From: Streptomyces griseoviridis
Lineage (GTDB): Bacteria > Actinomycetota > Actinomycetes > Streptomycetales > Streptomycetaceae
Direction of reading: 5' to 3'
Assembly: GCA_014649155.1 (NCBI GenBank)
Contig: BMSM01000009.1
Coordinates: forward strand, 1 to 64,000
Length of the DNA stretch: 64,000 nucleotides
Shown: piece after piece, positions 33,447 to 43,216 of the stretch
How positions within the stretch are numbered: position 1 is the first letter of the stretch
Layout: each line of letters begins with the position of its first letter
Made by a program: the position numbers and the translations under genes
The notes under the pieces: model-generated
Seen by the model: only the letters and a program-made list of their open reading frames with translations
Databases searched by the model: none
Told to the model about the DNA's origin: nothing

Positions 33447-35051
33447 ATGAACCGTAAGACTTTGGTGCTGCCGGCCGTTGTCGGCCTGCTTACGCCGGTG
33501 CTTGCCGCGTGTGGTGGCTCCGACGGCGGCAGCGGCGGCGGAGACGCGATCGTCGTCGGCACCACGGACCGGTTCACCGCCTCGAAGGAGGCCCCCGCGC
33601 CTCTCGACCCGGCGTGGGCGTACGACGTCGGCCTCTGGAACATCCTGCGCCAGACCCAGCAGACGCTGATGATGCAGCCGCGCGGTGAGGGCGAGCCCGT
33701 ACCCGAGGCCGCCGAGCAGTGCGGCTTCACCGACACCGGCAACGAGCGGTACTCCTGCACGCTCCGCGACGGCCTGGAGTTCGCCGACGGCGACCCCGTC
33801 ACCGCGGCCGACGTGAAGTACTCCATCGAGCGGGCCATCGCCATCAAGGGCGACAGCGGTGTCGCCTCCCTGCTGTCCACCGTCGACACCGTCGAGACCA
33901 AGGGCGACCGCGAGGTCATCTTCCACCTCAACACGGCCGACGCCACCTTCCCGTACAAGCTGGCGACCCCCGTCGCCGGCATCGTCGACCCCGACGACTA
34001 CAAGAAGGACAAGCTCCGCGAGGGCTTCGAGATGTCCGGCTCCGGTCCCTACACCTTCAAGGCGGAGACCAAGGGCGACGAGATGACCAAGGCCGTGTTC
34101 ACCAAGAACCCCCGCTACAAGGGGTCCCTGACGGTGAACAACGACAAGGTCGAGATGGTCTCCTTCGTCGACGCCGAGACCATGGGCACGGCCCTCGACA
34201 AGGGAGACATCGACCTGATGACGCGCGCGATGACGCCCGACCAGATCAACAAGCTGTCCAACACCTCCGGCGGCTCCGTCGACCTGGTCGAGGTGTCCGG
34301 CCTGGAGATCCGCTACCTCGGCTTCAACACCGAGGCGGCCACGGTGGAGAACAAGGCCGTCCGCAAGGCGTTCGCCCAGCTCATCAACCGCAGCGAACTG
34401 GTCACCAGCGTCTACGGCGCCCAGGCGGAGCCCCTGTACTCCATGGTGCCGGCCAGCATCACGGGCCACTCGAACTCGTTCTTCAACCTGTACGGCGACC
34501 CGAGCGTCGAGAAGGCCAAGGCCCTGCTGCAGCAGGCCAACATCACCACGCCGGTCAAGCTCACCCTGCACTACACCACCGACCACTACGGTGCGGCCAC
34601 CAAGCAGGAGTTCGAGCAGCTCCAGAAGCAGCTCAACGACAGCGGCCTGTTCGACGTCGACATCCAGGGCGATATCTGGGACAAGTTCCGTCCGGCCGAG
34701 ATGAAGGGCGAGTACGACGTCTACGGCATGGGCTGGTTCCCCGACTTCCCGGACGCGGACAGCTTCATCGCGCCCTTCCTCGACAAGGGCAACACGCTCA
34801 ACTCGCCCTACGCCAACAAGGAGATCATCGACACCCTGATCCCGGAGTCCCGCCGGGAGGCCGACCGGCTGTCCGCCGCCGACAGCCTGACGAAGATCCA
34901 GGAGATCATCGCCAGGGACGTGCCGCTGCTGCCGCTGTGGCAGGGCAAGCAGTACGTCGCCACCCGCGACGACATCACCGGAACCGCCTACGTCCTCAAC
35001 TCCGCCTCCGCCCTCCAGCTCTGGGAACTGGGCCGCGGCGTCAGCGAGTGA
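33447..35051 (+). CDS. Family 5 extracellular solute-binding lipoprotein (oligopeptide type)
   Basis: This 534-residue DppA/OppA-type binding protein has a lipoprotein signal peptide (MNRKTLVLPAVVGLLTPVLA, lipobox LAAC, Cys22). A Gly/Ser-rich linker is followed by the SBP_bac_5 domain with the family signature YSCTLRDGLEFADGDPVTAA plus DVKYSIERAIAIKGDSGVAS. The C-terminus has EIIARDVPLLPLWQGKQYV. It should capture peptides or similar solutes outside the membrane for an ABC importer. No permease or ATPase genes are adjacent, so it is an orphan that must use a system encoded elsewhere or act as a sensor. A very long terminator follows. Confidence 0.9.
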   Translation: MNRKTLVLPAVVGLLTPVLAACGGSDGGSGGGDAIVVGTTDRFTASKEAPAPLDPAWAYDVGLWNILRQTQQTLMMQPRGEGEPVPEAAEQCGFTDTGNERYSCTLRDGLEFADGDPVTAADVKYSIERAIAIKGDSGVASLLSTVDTVETKGDREVIFHLNTADATFPYKLATPVAGIVDPDDYKKDKLREGFEMSGSGPYTFKAETKGDEMTKAVFTKNPRYKGSLTVNNDKVEMVSFVDAETMGTALDKGDIDLMTRAMTPDQINKLSNTSGGSVDLVEVSGLEIRYLGFNTEAATVENKAVRKAFAQLINRSELVTSVYGAQAEPLYSMVPASITGHSNSFFNLYGDPSVEKAKALLQQANITTPVKLTLHYTTDHYGAATKQEFEQLQKQLNDSGLFDVDIQGDIWDKFRPAEMKGEYDVYGMGWFPDFPDADSFIAPFLDKGNTLNSPYANKEIIDTLIPESRREADRLSAADSLTKIQEIIARDVPLLPLWQGKQYVATRDDITGTAYVLNSASALQLWELGRGVSE

Positions 35052-35057
35052 TCCTCG

Positions 35058-35135
35058 GGCACCCGGGCACACCGAAGAGGGCGCCCCTCCCGGACTCTTC
35101 CGGGAGGGGCGCCCTCTTCGGTGTGCCCGGGTGCC
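35058..35135. terminator. Very long bidirectional terminator
   Basis: A perfect 37-bp stem (35058-35094 with 35099-35135) with loop CTCT lies between the convergent binding-protein and response-regulator genes. Confidence 0.85.
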
Positions 35136-35169
35136 GGGCCGTCCGGCCCGGCCGTCGAGGCCGAGGCCG

Positions 35170-35841
35170 CTACTGCGCGCCGGGACGCACCAGCCCGCTC
35201 TCGTAGGCGTAGACCGCGGCCTGCACCCGGTCGCGCAGCCCCAGCTTGGTCAGGACGTGCCCGACGTGCGTCTTGACGGTCGTCTCGCTGACGAACAGGT
35301 CGGCGGCGATCTCCGCGTTGGACAGCCCGCGCGCCACCAGCTTCAGCACCTCCACCTCACGCTCGGTCAGCGTGTGCAGGGTGTCCGGGACCGGTTCCTC
35401 GCCCGAGGGCAGATGGGTGGCGTACTTGTCGAGCAGCCGCTTGGTGATGCTCGGCGCGAGCATCGCCTCACCGGCCGCCACCACCCGGATCGCCTGGACC
35501 AGCTCATGCGCCGGGGCGTCCTTCAGCAGGAAGCCGCTGGCCCCGGCGCGCAGCGCCTCCACCACGTACTCGTCGAGGTCGAAGGTGGTCAGCACCAGCA
35601 CCTTCGCCGGTCCGTCCCGGCCGGGGCCGGTGATCTGCCGGGTCGCCTCCACCCCGTCCATCCGGGGCATCCGGATGTCCATCAGGACCACGTCGGGCTG
35701 CAACGCCCGCACCTGGTCGAGCGCTTGGAGGCCGTCCCCGGCCTCGCCGACGACCGCGATGTCCTGCTCGGCCTCCAGGATCATCCGGAAGCCCGTACGC
35801 AGCAGCGGCTGGTCGTCGACCAGTAGGACACGGATGGCCAC
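35170..35841 (-). CDS. NarL/LuxR-family response regulator (orphan)
   Basis: This 223-residue regulator has an N-terminal receiver (about 1-120) with acidic pocket VLLVDDQPLLRTGF, phospho-acceptor Asp in PDVVLMDIRMPRMDGVEA, Thr in LVLTTFDLDEYV and Lys in SGFLLKDAPAHEL. A C-terminal LuxR helix-turn-helix follows (about 155-215; LTEREVEVLKLVARGLSNAE, TVKTHVGHVLTKLGLRDRVQ). The GTG at 35841 follows AAGGAGAG. Family members usually sit beside a histidine kinase, but none is adjacent here: upstream lie a 178-bp MITE copy and a RecB-like nuclease gene. The partner kinase is therefore unlinked or lost. Confidence 0.9.
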   Translation of the reverse strand: MAIRVLLVDDQPLLRTGFRMILEAEQDIAVVGEAGDGLQALDQVRALQPDVVLMDIRMPRMDGVEATRQITGPGRDGPAKVLVLTTFDLDEYVVEALRAGASGFLLKDAPAHELVQAIRVVAAGEAMLAPSITKRLLDKYATHLPSGEEPVPDTLHTLTEREVEVLKLVARGLSNAEIAADLFVSETTVKTHVGHVLTKLGLRDRVQAAVYAYESGLVRPGAQ

Positions 35842-35908
35842 GTGACTCTCCTTCGCTAGTCCGGCCCATTCTGCCCTGCCCGGCCGCCGGGCCGTTTCCG
35901 GCCTCGGG

Positions 35909-36086
35909 CCGGTCGTTCGGATCACGCCGCGGACACGGGGCCTGGCACGCGCACCTGCCGCGTTGTCGTCACTCGCCGACGCTCCACGTCACTCCCTCCT
36001 CCGCCTTGCCTCCGCACGCACCAGGCCCCGCTCACCGGCGCGAGGAAGGCGCGGCCGATTCCCCGCGACCTGATCCGAACGACAGG
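35909..36086 (+). repeat. MITE-like repeat, copy 2 (178 bp)
   Basis: It has the same length and orientation as the copy at 15201-15378. The terminal inverted repeats match at 15 of 16 positions: CCGGTCGTTCGGATCA at the left (35909-35924) and TGATCCGAACGACAGG at the right (36071-36086). The interior is nearly identical (for example GCACCTGCCGCGTTGTCGTC and CACCAGGCCCCGCTCACCGG in both). It lies between the response-regulator gene and the stop codon of the RecB-like nuclease gene, whose CTAG begins 2 bp past its right end. Confidence 0.78.
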
Positions 36087-36088
36087 CG

Positions 36089-37033
<945 letters not shown>

Positions 37034-37203
37034 GTCCCAGACCCTACGGCCCGCCACTGACAGTCACCCAGCCGCGGCGGTGCCGCCCGTGCCGCGAGGA
37101 GCACAGGGGTGCCGGGGCGGAAGGGAGCGCGGGGGCCGCATACCATCGATGTGAGACCCTTCCGCCCGGCAGGAGCGGAAGACGCTTCGAACGAGGGGAC
37201 ACC

Positions 37204-38826
37204 GTGGACGTGAGCGGCGGGAGCGGGCAGCCGCGGTCCGGCAGCGACGAGTCGGCCGAGCACCACGCGGGGCCCCAGGCCCCCGGCTCCGCGCGCCCCG
37301 GCCGGAACCCGGACGGCGGCACCCCCGGCACCCCGGCGCCCGCCTCCGGCGACGGAGCCGGGCAACCGGACGACACGCCCCCGGCCACCGCGCCCACGGC
37401 CTCCGGCCCCGCCCCGGACCCCACCGCACCCACGGCCTCCGGCCCCGCCCCGGACCCCACCGGGGGCACCCGGCCGGGCGACCCGCGCCCGGGGACCGCC
37501 GGGGACGGCGCTCCCCCGGACCCGGACGCCGCGGGCGGCGGCCCCCACCGGCCGCCCGCCGCCGAACCCCCGCCCCCCACCCCGCCCCGGCCCGCCCCCG
37601 CCCGCCCCGGCACCCCCGGCGAGGGCCACCGCGCTCCCGCCCGGCCGGGCGGCAAACCCCCGCGCCGCCCCCGCGAACCCGGCGGCGGACTGCTGATGGG
37701 CCGCCCGTTCGGCGTCCCCGTTTACGTCGCCCCGAGCTGGTTCCTGGTCGCCGCCCTCATCACCTGGGTCTTCGGCGGCCAGCTCGACCGGGTCCTGCCC
37801 GAGCTGGGCGCCGCCCGCTACCTGGTCTCCCTCTTCTTCGCCGTCGCCTTCTACGCCTCCGTCCTCGTCCACGAACTGGCCCACACCGTCGCCGCCCTCC
37901 GCTTCAAGCTCCCGGTCCGCCGCATCCAGCTCCAGTTCTTCGGCGGTGTCTCCGAGATCGAGAAGGAGGCCGAGACCCCGGGCCGCGAGTTCGTGCTGGC
38001 CTTCGTCGGCCCCCTGCTCTCCCTCGTCCTGGCCGGCGTCTTCTACCTGGCCCTGCTGCCCGTCGAACCCGGCACGGTCCCCGGCGTCCTGCTGGCCGGC
38101 CTGATGATCTCCAACCTCATCGTGGCCGCCTTCAACCTGCTCCCCGGCCTCCCCCTGGACGGCGGCCGGATGCTCCGCGCCGTGGTCTGGAAGCTCACCG
38201 GCAAGCCGATGAGCGGCACGGTCGCCGCCGCCTGGGTCGGCCGGGCACTCGCCATCGCCGTCCTGATCGGCCTGCCGCTGCTCACCCAGTCCGGGGCCCT
38301 CGGCTCCGACGCCGTGGACAACGTCGGCATGGACACCGTGATGGACGCCCTGCTGGCCGCCATCCTCGCCGCGATCATCTGGACCGGCGCCGGCAACAGC
38401 CTGCGCATGGCCCGCCTGCGCGAGCACCTGCCGGAACTGCGCGCCCGCAACCTCACTCGGCGCGCCGTCCCCGTCGAGACCGACACCCCGCTCTCCGAGG
38501 CGCTGCGCCGCGCCAACGCCGCCGGGGCCCGTGCCCTGGTCGTCGTCGACGCCGAAGGCACCCCCCTCTCCCTGGTCCGGGAGGCCGCGATCGTCGGCGT
38601 GCCCGAGCACCGCCGCCCCTGGGTCGCGGTCAGCGGCCTCGCCCAGGACCTCACCGACGGCATGCGGGTCTCCGCCGAGCTGGCCGGCGAGGAACTCCTC
38701 GACGTCCTGCGCGCCACCCCCGCCACCGAGTACCTCGTCACGGAGGAGAGCGGCGAGATCTACGGCGTCCTGTCCGCGGCCGACGTGGAACGCGCCTTTG
38801 TGAAGGCGATGGCCCGGCCCAGCTGA
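37204..38826 (+). CDS. M50-family site-2-type zinc metalloprotease with CBS region
   Basis: This 540-residue membrane protease starts with about 160 disordered Pro/Gly/Ala-rich residues in the cytoplasm. A membrane core of about six segments follows. The zinc site is SVLVHELAHTVAALRFKL (HExxH) and the third ligand is in LLPGLPLDGGRMLRAVVW (LDG). The tail (about 405-535) resembles paired CBS domains (TPLSEALRRANAAGARALVV, EYLVTEESGEIYGVLSAADV), which would bind nucleotide and regulate activity. M50 proteases of this type cut membrane-bound substrates; the substrate is unknown. It diverges from the RecB-like gene. A trmI gene follows. Confidence 0.88.
   Translation: MDVSGGSGQPRSGSDESAEHHAGPQAPGSARPGRNPDGGTPGTPAPASGDGAGQPDDTPPATAPTASGPAPDPTAPTASGPAPDPTGGTRPGDPRPGTAGDGAPPDPDAAGGGPHRPPAAEPPPPTPPRPAPARPGTPGEGHRAPARPGGKPPRRPREPGGGLLMGRPFGVPVYVAPSWFLVAALITWVFGGQLDRVLPELGAARYLVSLFFAVAFYASVLVHELAHTVAALRFKLPVRRIQLQFFGGVSEIEKEAETPGREFVLAFVGPLLSLVLAGVFYLALLPVEPGTVPGVLLAGLMISNLIVAAFNLLPGLPLDGGRMLRAVVWKLTGKPMSGTVAAAWVGRALAIAVLIGLPLLTQSGALGSDAVDNVGMDTVMDALLAAILAAIIWTGAGNSLRMARLREHLPELRARNLTRRAVPVETDTPLSEALRRANAAGARALVVVDAEGTPLSLVREAAIVGVPEHRRPWVAVSGLAQDLTDGMRVSAELAGEELLDVLRATPATEYLVTEESGEIYGVLSAADVERAFVKAMARPS
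37393..37464 (+). repeat. 36-bp tandem repeat in the M50 protease N-terminus
   Basis: Two nearly identical in-frame copies (37393-37428 and 37429-37464) encode PTASGPAPDPTA/G within the disordered cytoplasmic N-terminus. Confidence 0.75.
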
Positions 38827-38885
38827 CACCCGCCCGCCCGGAGCGGTGTTCCCGGCCTGTGGTCGGTGCCCTTCCGAAACGCCGG

Positions 38886-38891
38886 TAGGCT
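38886..38891 (+). promoter_or_regulatory. Putative -10 element, leaderless trmI
   Basis: TAGGCT lies 6 bases before the ATG at 38898, and no ribosome-binding site is visible. Confidence 0.4.
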
Positions 38892-38897
38892 GGTCAC

Positions 38898-39800
38898 ATG
38901 TCCGAACCGACCGGTGCCGCCCGCAGGCGCGGGCCCTTCAAGGTCGGGGACCAGGTTCAGCTGACCGACCCCAAGGGCCGCCACTACACGTTCACGCTCG
39001 AGGCCGGGAAGAACTTCCACACCCACAAGGGTTCCTTCCCGCACGACGAACTGATCGGTGCTCCCGAGGGCAGCGTTGTCCGTACCACCGGGAACGTCGC
39101 CTACCTCGCGCTGCGCCCCCTGCTCCCCGACTACGTCCTGTCCATGCCCCGCGGCGCCGCCGTGGTCTACCCCAAGGACGCGGGGCAGATCCTCGCCTTC
39201 GCCGACATCTTCCCCGGCGCCCGCGTCGTGGAGGCCGGGGTCGGCTCCGGCTCGCTCAGCAGCTTCCTGCTGCGCGCCATCGGCGACCAGGGCATGCTGC
39301 ACTCCTACGAGCGCCGCGAGGACTTCGCCGAGATCGCCCGCGGCAACGTGGAGCGCTACTTCGGCGGCCCGCACCCCGCCTGGCAGCTCACCGTGGGCGA
39401 CCTCCAGGACAACCTGTCCGACACCGAGGTGGACCGCGTCATCCTGGACATGCTCGCCCCCTGGGAGTGCCTGGACGCCGTCTCCAAGGCGCTCGTCCCC
39501 GGCGGCATCCTCTGCTGCTACGTGGCGACCACCACCCAGCTCGCCCGGACCGTGGAGTCCATCCGCGAGATCGGCTGCTTCAACGAGCCGACCTCCTGGG
39601 AGACCATGATCCGCAACTGGCACGTGGAGGGCCTGGCCGTCCGCCCGGACCACCGGATGATCGGCCACACCGGCTTCCTGCTCACCGCCCGCCGCCTCGC
39701 CGACGGCGTGGAGCCGCCCATGCGCCGCCGCCGCCCCGCCAAGGGCGCCTACGGCGAGGACTACGACGGCCCGAACGCCGGCGGCGGCACCGGCCGCTGA
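38898..39800 (+). CDS. trmI: tRNA (adenine-N1)-methyltransferase TrmI
   Basis: This 300-residue class I methyltransferase makes N1-methyladenosine (m1A58, and A57 in some species) in the T-loop of tRNA. The N-terminal small domain (about 1-75, FKVGDQVQLTDPKGRHYTFT) is followed by an SAM-binding fold with motif I VVEAGVGSGSLSSFLLRAIG. The conserved TrmI stretches are VYPKDAGQILAFADIFPGAR, RVILDMLAPWECLDAVSKAL and the closing GHTGFLLTARRLADG. Actinobacterial TrmI is tetrameric. The gene is conserved upstream of the Pup-proteasome genes in actinomycetes. A basic C-terminal tail carries RRRRPAKGAYGEDYDG. Confidence 0.93.
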   Translation: MSEPTGAARRRGPFKVGDQVQLTDPKGRHYTFTLEAGKNFHTHKGSFPHDELIGAPEGSVVRTTGNVAYLALRPLLPDYVLSMPRGAAVVYPKDAGQILAFADIFPGARVVEAGVGSGSLSSFLLRAIGDQGMLHSYERREDFAEIARGNVERYFGGPHPAWQLTVGDLQDNLSDTEVDRVILDMLAPWECLDAVSKALVPGGILCCYVATTTQLARTVESIREIGCFNEPTSWETMIRNWHVEGLAVRPDHRMIGHTGFLLTARRLADGVEPPMRRRRPAKGAYGEDYDGPNAGGGTGR

Positions 39801-39830
39801 CCCGGACCGCCACCCCGCCAACGTACCGGC

Positions 39831-39874
39831 GCCGTGGCGGAGTTCCCGCGCCACACCGGGAACTCCGCCACGGC
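39831..39874. terminator. Terminator after trmI
   Basis: A perfect 18-bp stem (39831-39848 with 39857-39874) with an 8-base loop lies 30 bases past the stop. Confidence 0.8.
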
Positions 39875-40017
39875 GTCGTCCCGTTGCCGGAGGACCGCCG
39901 GCCCGACCGGCGCCGGGCGAACGGATTCCAGTACCCACCCCGCCGTTCCCCCGCACTGTGACGTGTGGCACGATGCTGGCCACCCCACCGGCACAGCCCT
40001 CACAGGAGACACTCCTC

Positions 40018-40593
40018 GTGCAGCACTCCGCCGTTCCGGAACTGGCGCACACACGCACCCGTCCGATCCACTGGGTCGCCACCGCAACCGCCGTAGCCGC
40101 CGTGGTGGCCCTCTCCTCGGTGCTCCAGCCCGACGCCGCGACCGCCGCCCAGGCCGCCGGCGCCAGGACCGCGCCCGCCGGCCCGCGCGTCGCCGCGCCC
40201 GACCCCGCGGCCGTCGCCTTCCCGCTGGACTGCGGCCCGGTCGAGACGGTGGTGCGGAAGAGGACGTCCGGCGACCTGGACGGCGACGGGCGACCGGAGA
40301 CGGTGGCCGCGGTGCACTGCGACGCCCCCATGGGCACTCCGCCCGACGGCGTCTACGTCCTGACCCGGGGCGGTGACGGCGAGCCCCGCGTGGTGGCGAC
40401 CCTCATCGACCCGAAGGAGCGCCGGACCGTCACCGGCCTCACCGTGTCCGGCGGATCCGTCCTCGCCGGCTACCTCGGCTACTCGTCGGCCGATGTGCCC
40501 AGTTGCTGCCCCGACGTCGAGGAGGACGCGAAGTGGCGCTGGAACAACGGCGCGTTCGTCCGCTCCACCCCCGGACGGGCCCACGCGGTCTGA
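40018..40593 (+). CDS. Secreted protein, FG-GAP-like fragment, unknown function
   Basis: This 191-residue protein has a Sec-type signal peptide (basic start, hydrophobic ATAVAAVVALSSVL, cleavage near ATA-AQA). The GTG at 40018 is chosen because GGAG lies upstream. The mature part starts with an Ala/Pro-rich stretch, then SGDLDGDGRPETVAAVHC, which resembles one FG-GAP/calcium-binding VCBS-type repeat. Cysteines (DCG, HC and SCC) may form disulfides. No catalytic motif is seen. It is convergent with the ferredoxin gene. I do not recognise a more specific family. Confidence 0.7.
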   Translation: MQHSAVPELAHTRTRPIHWVATATAVAAVVALSSVLQPDAATAAQAAGARTAPAGPRVAAPDPAAVAFPLDCGPVETVVRKRTSGDLDGDGRPETVAAVHCDAPMGTPPDGVYVLTRGGDGEPRVVATLIDPKERRTVTGLTVSGGSVLAGYLGYSSADVPSCCPDVEEDAKWRWNNGAFVRSTPGRAHAV

Positions 40594-40666
40594 CGGCACC
40601 CGGCGCCGACTCCGTGTGAGCCATCAGACAACGGTCACGGAACGTGCGCAACCGGTCGGGATTTGG

Positions 40667-40963
40667 TCACTCTGCGTCGGGACCGTAGACCTCGACGCTG
40701 TCCGAAACGCGCCGTACGTGGATGCACTCGCCCGGACACTCCTTCGCCGAGTCCACCACGTCGGTCAGGAGCGGCAACGGCACAGGCGTGGTCGCCCCCT
40801 TGTCCTGCAGAAGCTCGTCGCCCGCGCCCTTGACGTACGCCAGACCGTCGATGTCCAGCTCGAACACCTCGGGCGCGTACTGGGCGCAGATGCCGTCGCC
40901 GGTACACAGGTCCTGGTCGATCCAGACCTCCAGGGCCTCATCGACGGCTGCGGCCTCCTGCTG
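40667..40963 (-). CDS. Small ferredoxin (3Fe-4S/4Fe-4S type)
   Basis: This 98-residue electron carrier has cysteines in DQDLCTGDGICAQYAPEVFE and AKECPGECIHVRRV, the spacing of monocluster bacterial ferredoxins with a Gly replacing the second cluster cysteine (CTGDGIC). Such ferredoxins are commonly 3Fe-4S and serve P450s or other oxygenases; the partner here is not indicated. The GTG at 40963 is preferred over one at 40975 because GAGGAG then sits 8 bases upstream. It is transcribed away from arc with about 250 bp between. Confidence 0.85.
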   Translation of the reverse strand, partial: QQEAAAVDEALEVWIDQDLCTGDGICAQYAPEVFELDIDGLAYVKGAGDELLQDKGATTPVPLPLLTDVVDSAKECPGECIHVRRVSDSVEVYGPDAE

Positions 40964-41214
40964 CACGATCGTCACTCCTCGCGTTTCTGCGCCGAGCGGC
41001 GGGAATCCGGCCAGCTCTGACGGGTGTTGAACACTTCGACCCTACCCCCGGCTGCTTTCCAACCGTGTTCCGTGGGTATTCCCCTGGCGTGAGGGAGAGC
41101 GCAAGGGTGAAGATCGGACACACCCCGACCGTCTTTGTGATCTAGGGGTTTCAATCGACACCCACCCAGGTAGGGTCTGGAAGCGTCCAGCTCCCCTTGG
41201 AGGAGGTGAGGACC

Positions 41215-42981
41215 GTGGCAGCCCACGACGACGACATGAACCGCGGCATCCGCCCGGGACGCGGGTCCGACGACCCGGCCGGACAGATTGCCTATCTTGA
41301 GCAGGAGATCGCCGTCCTGCGACGCAAGCTCGCCGACTCTCCGCGGCACACGAGAATCCTCGAAGAGCGGATCGTCGAGCTGCAGACCAATCTGGCCGGC
41401 GTATCCGCGCAGAACGAGCGACTGGCCAATACACTCCGTGAGGCCCGCGACCAGATCGTGGCCCTCAAGGAAGAGGTCGACCGGCTGGCCCAGCCACCGG
41501 CCGGCTTCGGTGTCTTCCTGCAGGCGAACGAGGACGGCACGGCCGACATCTTCACCGGGGGCCGCAAGCTCCGGGTGAACGTCAGCCCCAGCGTCGAGCT
41601 GGACGACCTGCGCCGCGGCCAGGAAGTCATGCTCAACGAGGCGCTCAACGTGGTCGAGGCCATGGAGTTCGAGAGCGTCGGCGACATCGTCACCCTCAAG
41701 GAGATCCTGGAGGACGGCGAGCGCGCCCTGGTGCTGGGGCACACCGACGAGGAGCGCGTGGTCCGGCTCGCCGAGCCGCTGCGCGGCATCACCATCCGCG
41801 CCGGTGACGCCCTCCTGCTCGAACCCCGCTCCGGCTACGTCTACGAGGTCGTCCCCAAGAGCGAGGTCGAGGAACTCGTCCTCGAAGAGGTCCCCGACAT
41901 CGGCTACGAGCAGATCGGCGGCCTCGGCGGACAGATCGAGATGATCCGCGACGCGGTCGAGCTCCCGTACCTCTACCCCGACCTGTTCAAGGAGCACGAG
42001 CTGCGTCCGCCCAAGGGCGTCCTGCTCTACGGCCCGCCCGGATGCGGCAAGACCCTCATCGCCAAGGCGGTGGCGAACTCGCTGGCCAAGAAGGTCGCCG
42101 AGGTCACCGGCCAGTCCGCCGGCAAGAGCTTCTTCCTGAACATCAAGGGTCCCGAGCTGCTGAACAAGTACGTCGGCGAGACCGAGCGGCAGATCCGCCT
42201 GGTCTTCCAGCGGGCCCGGGAGAAGGCCAGCGAGGGCACCCCCGTCATCGTCTTCTTCGACGAGATGGAGTCCCTCTTCCGCACCCGTGGCTCGGGCGTC
42301 AGCTCGGACGTGGAGAACACCATCGTCCCGCAGCTGCTCGCCGAGATCGACGGTGTGGAGGGCCTGCAGAACGTGGTGGTGATCGGCGCCTCCAACCGCG
42401 AGGACATGATCGACCCCGCCATCCTGCGGCCCGGCCGGCTCGACGTGAAGATCAAGATCGAGCGTCCGGACGCCGAGGCGGCCAAGGACATCTTCGGCAA
42501 GTACCTCACCGAGCGCCTCCCGCTCCACGAGGACGACCTGAAGGAGCACGACAAGGACAAGGCGGCCACCGTCCAGAGCATGATCCAGACGGCGGTGGAA
42601 CACATGTACGCCGAATCCGAGGAGAACCGCTTCCTGGAGGTCACCTACGCCAATGGCGACAAGGAAGTCCTCTACTTCAAGGACTTCAATTCCGGCGCCA
42701 TGATCGAGAACATCGTGGGCCGCGCCAAGAAGATGGCGATCAAGGACTTCCTGGAGAAGAACCAGAAGGGCCTGCGCGTCTCCCACCTCCTCCAGGCGTG
42801 CGTGGACGAGTTCAAGGAGAACGAGGACCTGCCCAACACCACCAACCCGGACGACTGGGCCCGGATCTCCGGAAAGAAGGGCGAGCGGATCGTGTACATC
42901 CGTACGCTCGTCACCGGAAAGCAGGGCGCGGACACCGGACGCTCCATCGACACGGTGGCGAACACCGGTCAGTACCTGTAA
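41215..42981 (+). CDS. arc: Proteasome-associated AAA ATPase Arc/Mpa
   Basis: This 588-residue hexameric unfoldase binds Pup and feeds pupylated proteins to the 20S core. The N-terminal coiled coil (about 20-90, IAYLEQEIAVLRRKL and following) recognises Pup. Two OB folds follow (about 95-230), then an AAA+ domain with Walker A LYGPPGCGKTLIAKAV, Walker B PVIVFFDEMESLF and an arginine-finger region in AILRPGRLDVKIKIER. The C-terminus ends GQYL, close to the HbYX-type motif that docks on the core particle. GTG 41215 follows GGAGGAGGT. A terminator separates it from dop. Confidence 0.96.
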   Translation: MAAHDDDMNRGIRPGRGSDDPAGQIAYLEQEIAVLRRKLADSPRHTRILEERIVELQTNLAGVSAQNERLANTLREARDQIVALKEEVDRLAQPPAGFGVFLQANEDGTADIFTGGRKLRVNVSPSVELDDLRRGQEVMLNEALNVVEAMEFESVGDIVTLKEILEDGERALVLGHTDEERVVRLAEPLRGITIRAGDALLLEPRSGYVYEVVPKSEVEELVLEEVPDIGYEQIGGLGGQIEMIRDAVELPYLYPDLFKEHELRPPKGVLLYGPPGCGKTLIAKAVANSLAKKVAEVTGQSAGKSFFLNIKGPELLNKYVGETERQIRLVFQRAREKASEGTPVIVFFDEMESLFRTRGSGVSSDVENTIVPQLLAEIDGVEGLQNVVVIGASNREDMIDPAILRPGRLDVKIKIERPDAEAAKDIFGKYLTERLPLHEDDLKEHDKDKAATVQSMIQTAVEHMYAESEENRFLEVTYANGDKEVLYFKDFNSGAMIENIVGRAKKMAIKDFLEKNQKGLRVSHLLQACVDEFKENEDLPNTTNPDDWARISGKKGERIVYIRTLVTGKQGADTGRSIDTVANTGQYL

Positions 42982-42990
42982 AAGGCGGGG

Positions 42991-43034
42991 CGGCTGCGGG
43001 TGCCCTCGGCGGGTACCCGCAGCCGAGTGTTTTT
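42991..43034 (+). terminator. Terminator with T-run after arc
   Basis: A 14-bp imperfect stem (42991-43004 with 43012-43025) is followed by AGTGTTTTT, so it looks like a canonical intrinsic terminator, less common in this high-GC genus. Confidence 0.75.
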
Positions 43035-43216
43035 CCGAGCCCCGGCTGGAGCAAGGCAATGACGCAAATGATCTCCCCACCGGCGCAGAGGCGTTCTAGG
43101 CTCTCCTATACCGCCGAGTCGCGCAGTGCGGGGACGGGCACCGCACACGCACCGGAGCGCCAGCGGTACGTGAGCGGCGTCCACGACCTAGGGCGCCGCC
43201 GGGCAAGGAGGGCCGC

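Noticed and set aside
37204..37690. Low-complexity N-terminus of the M50 protease as a possible non-coding stretch
   Set aside because: It is kept as coding because the GTG at 37204 opens an uninterrupted frame into the protease and the Pro/Ala-rich bias is typical of disordered Streptomyces leaders.
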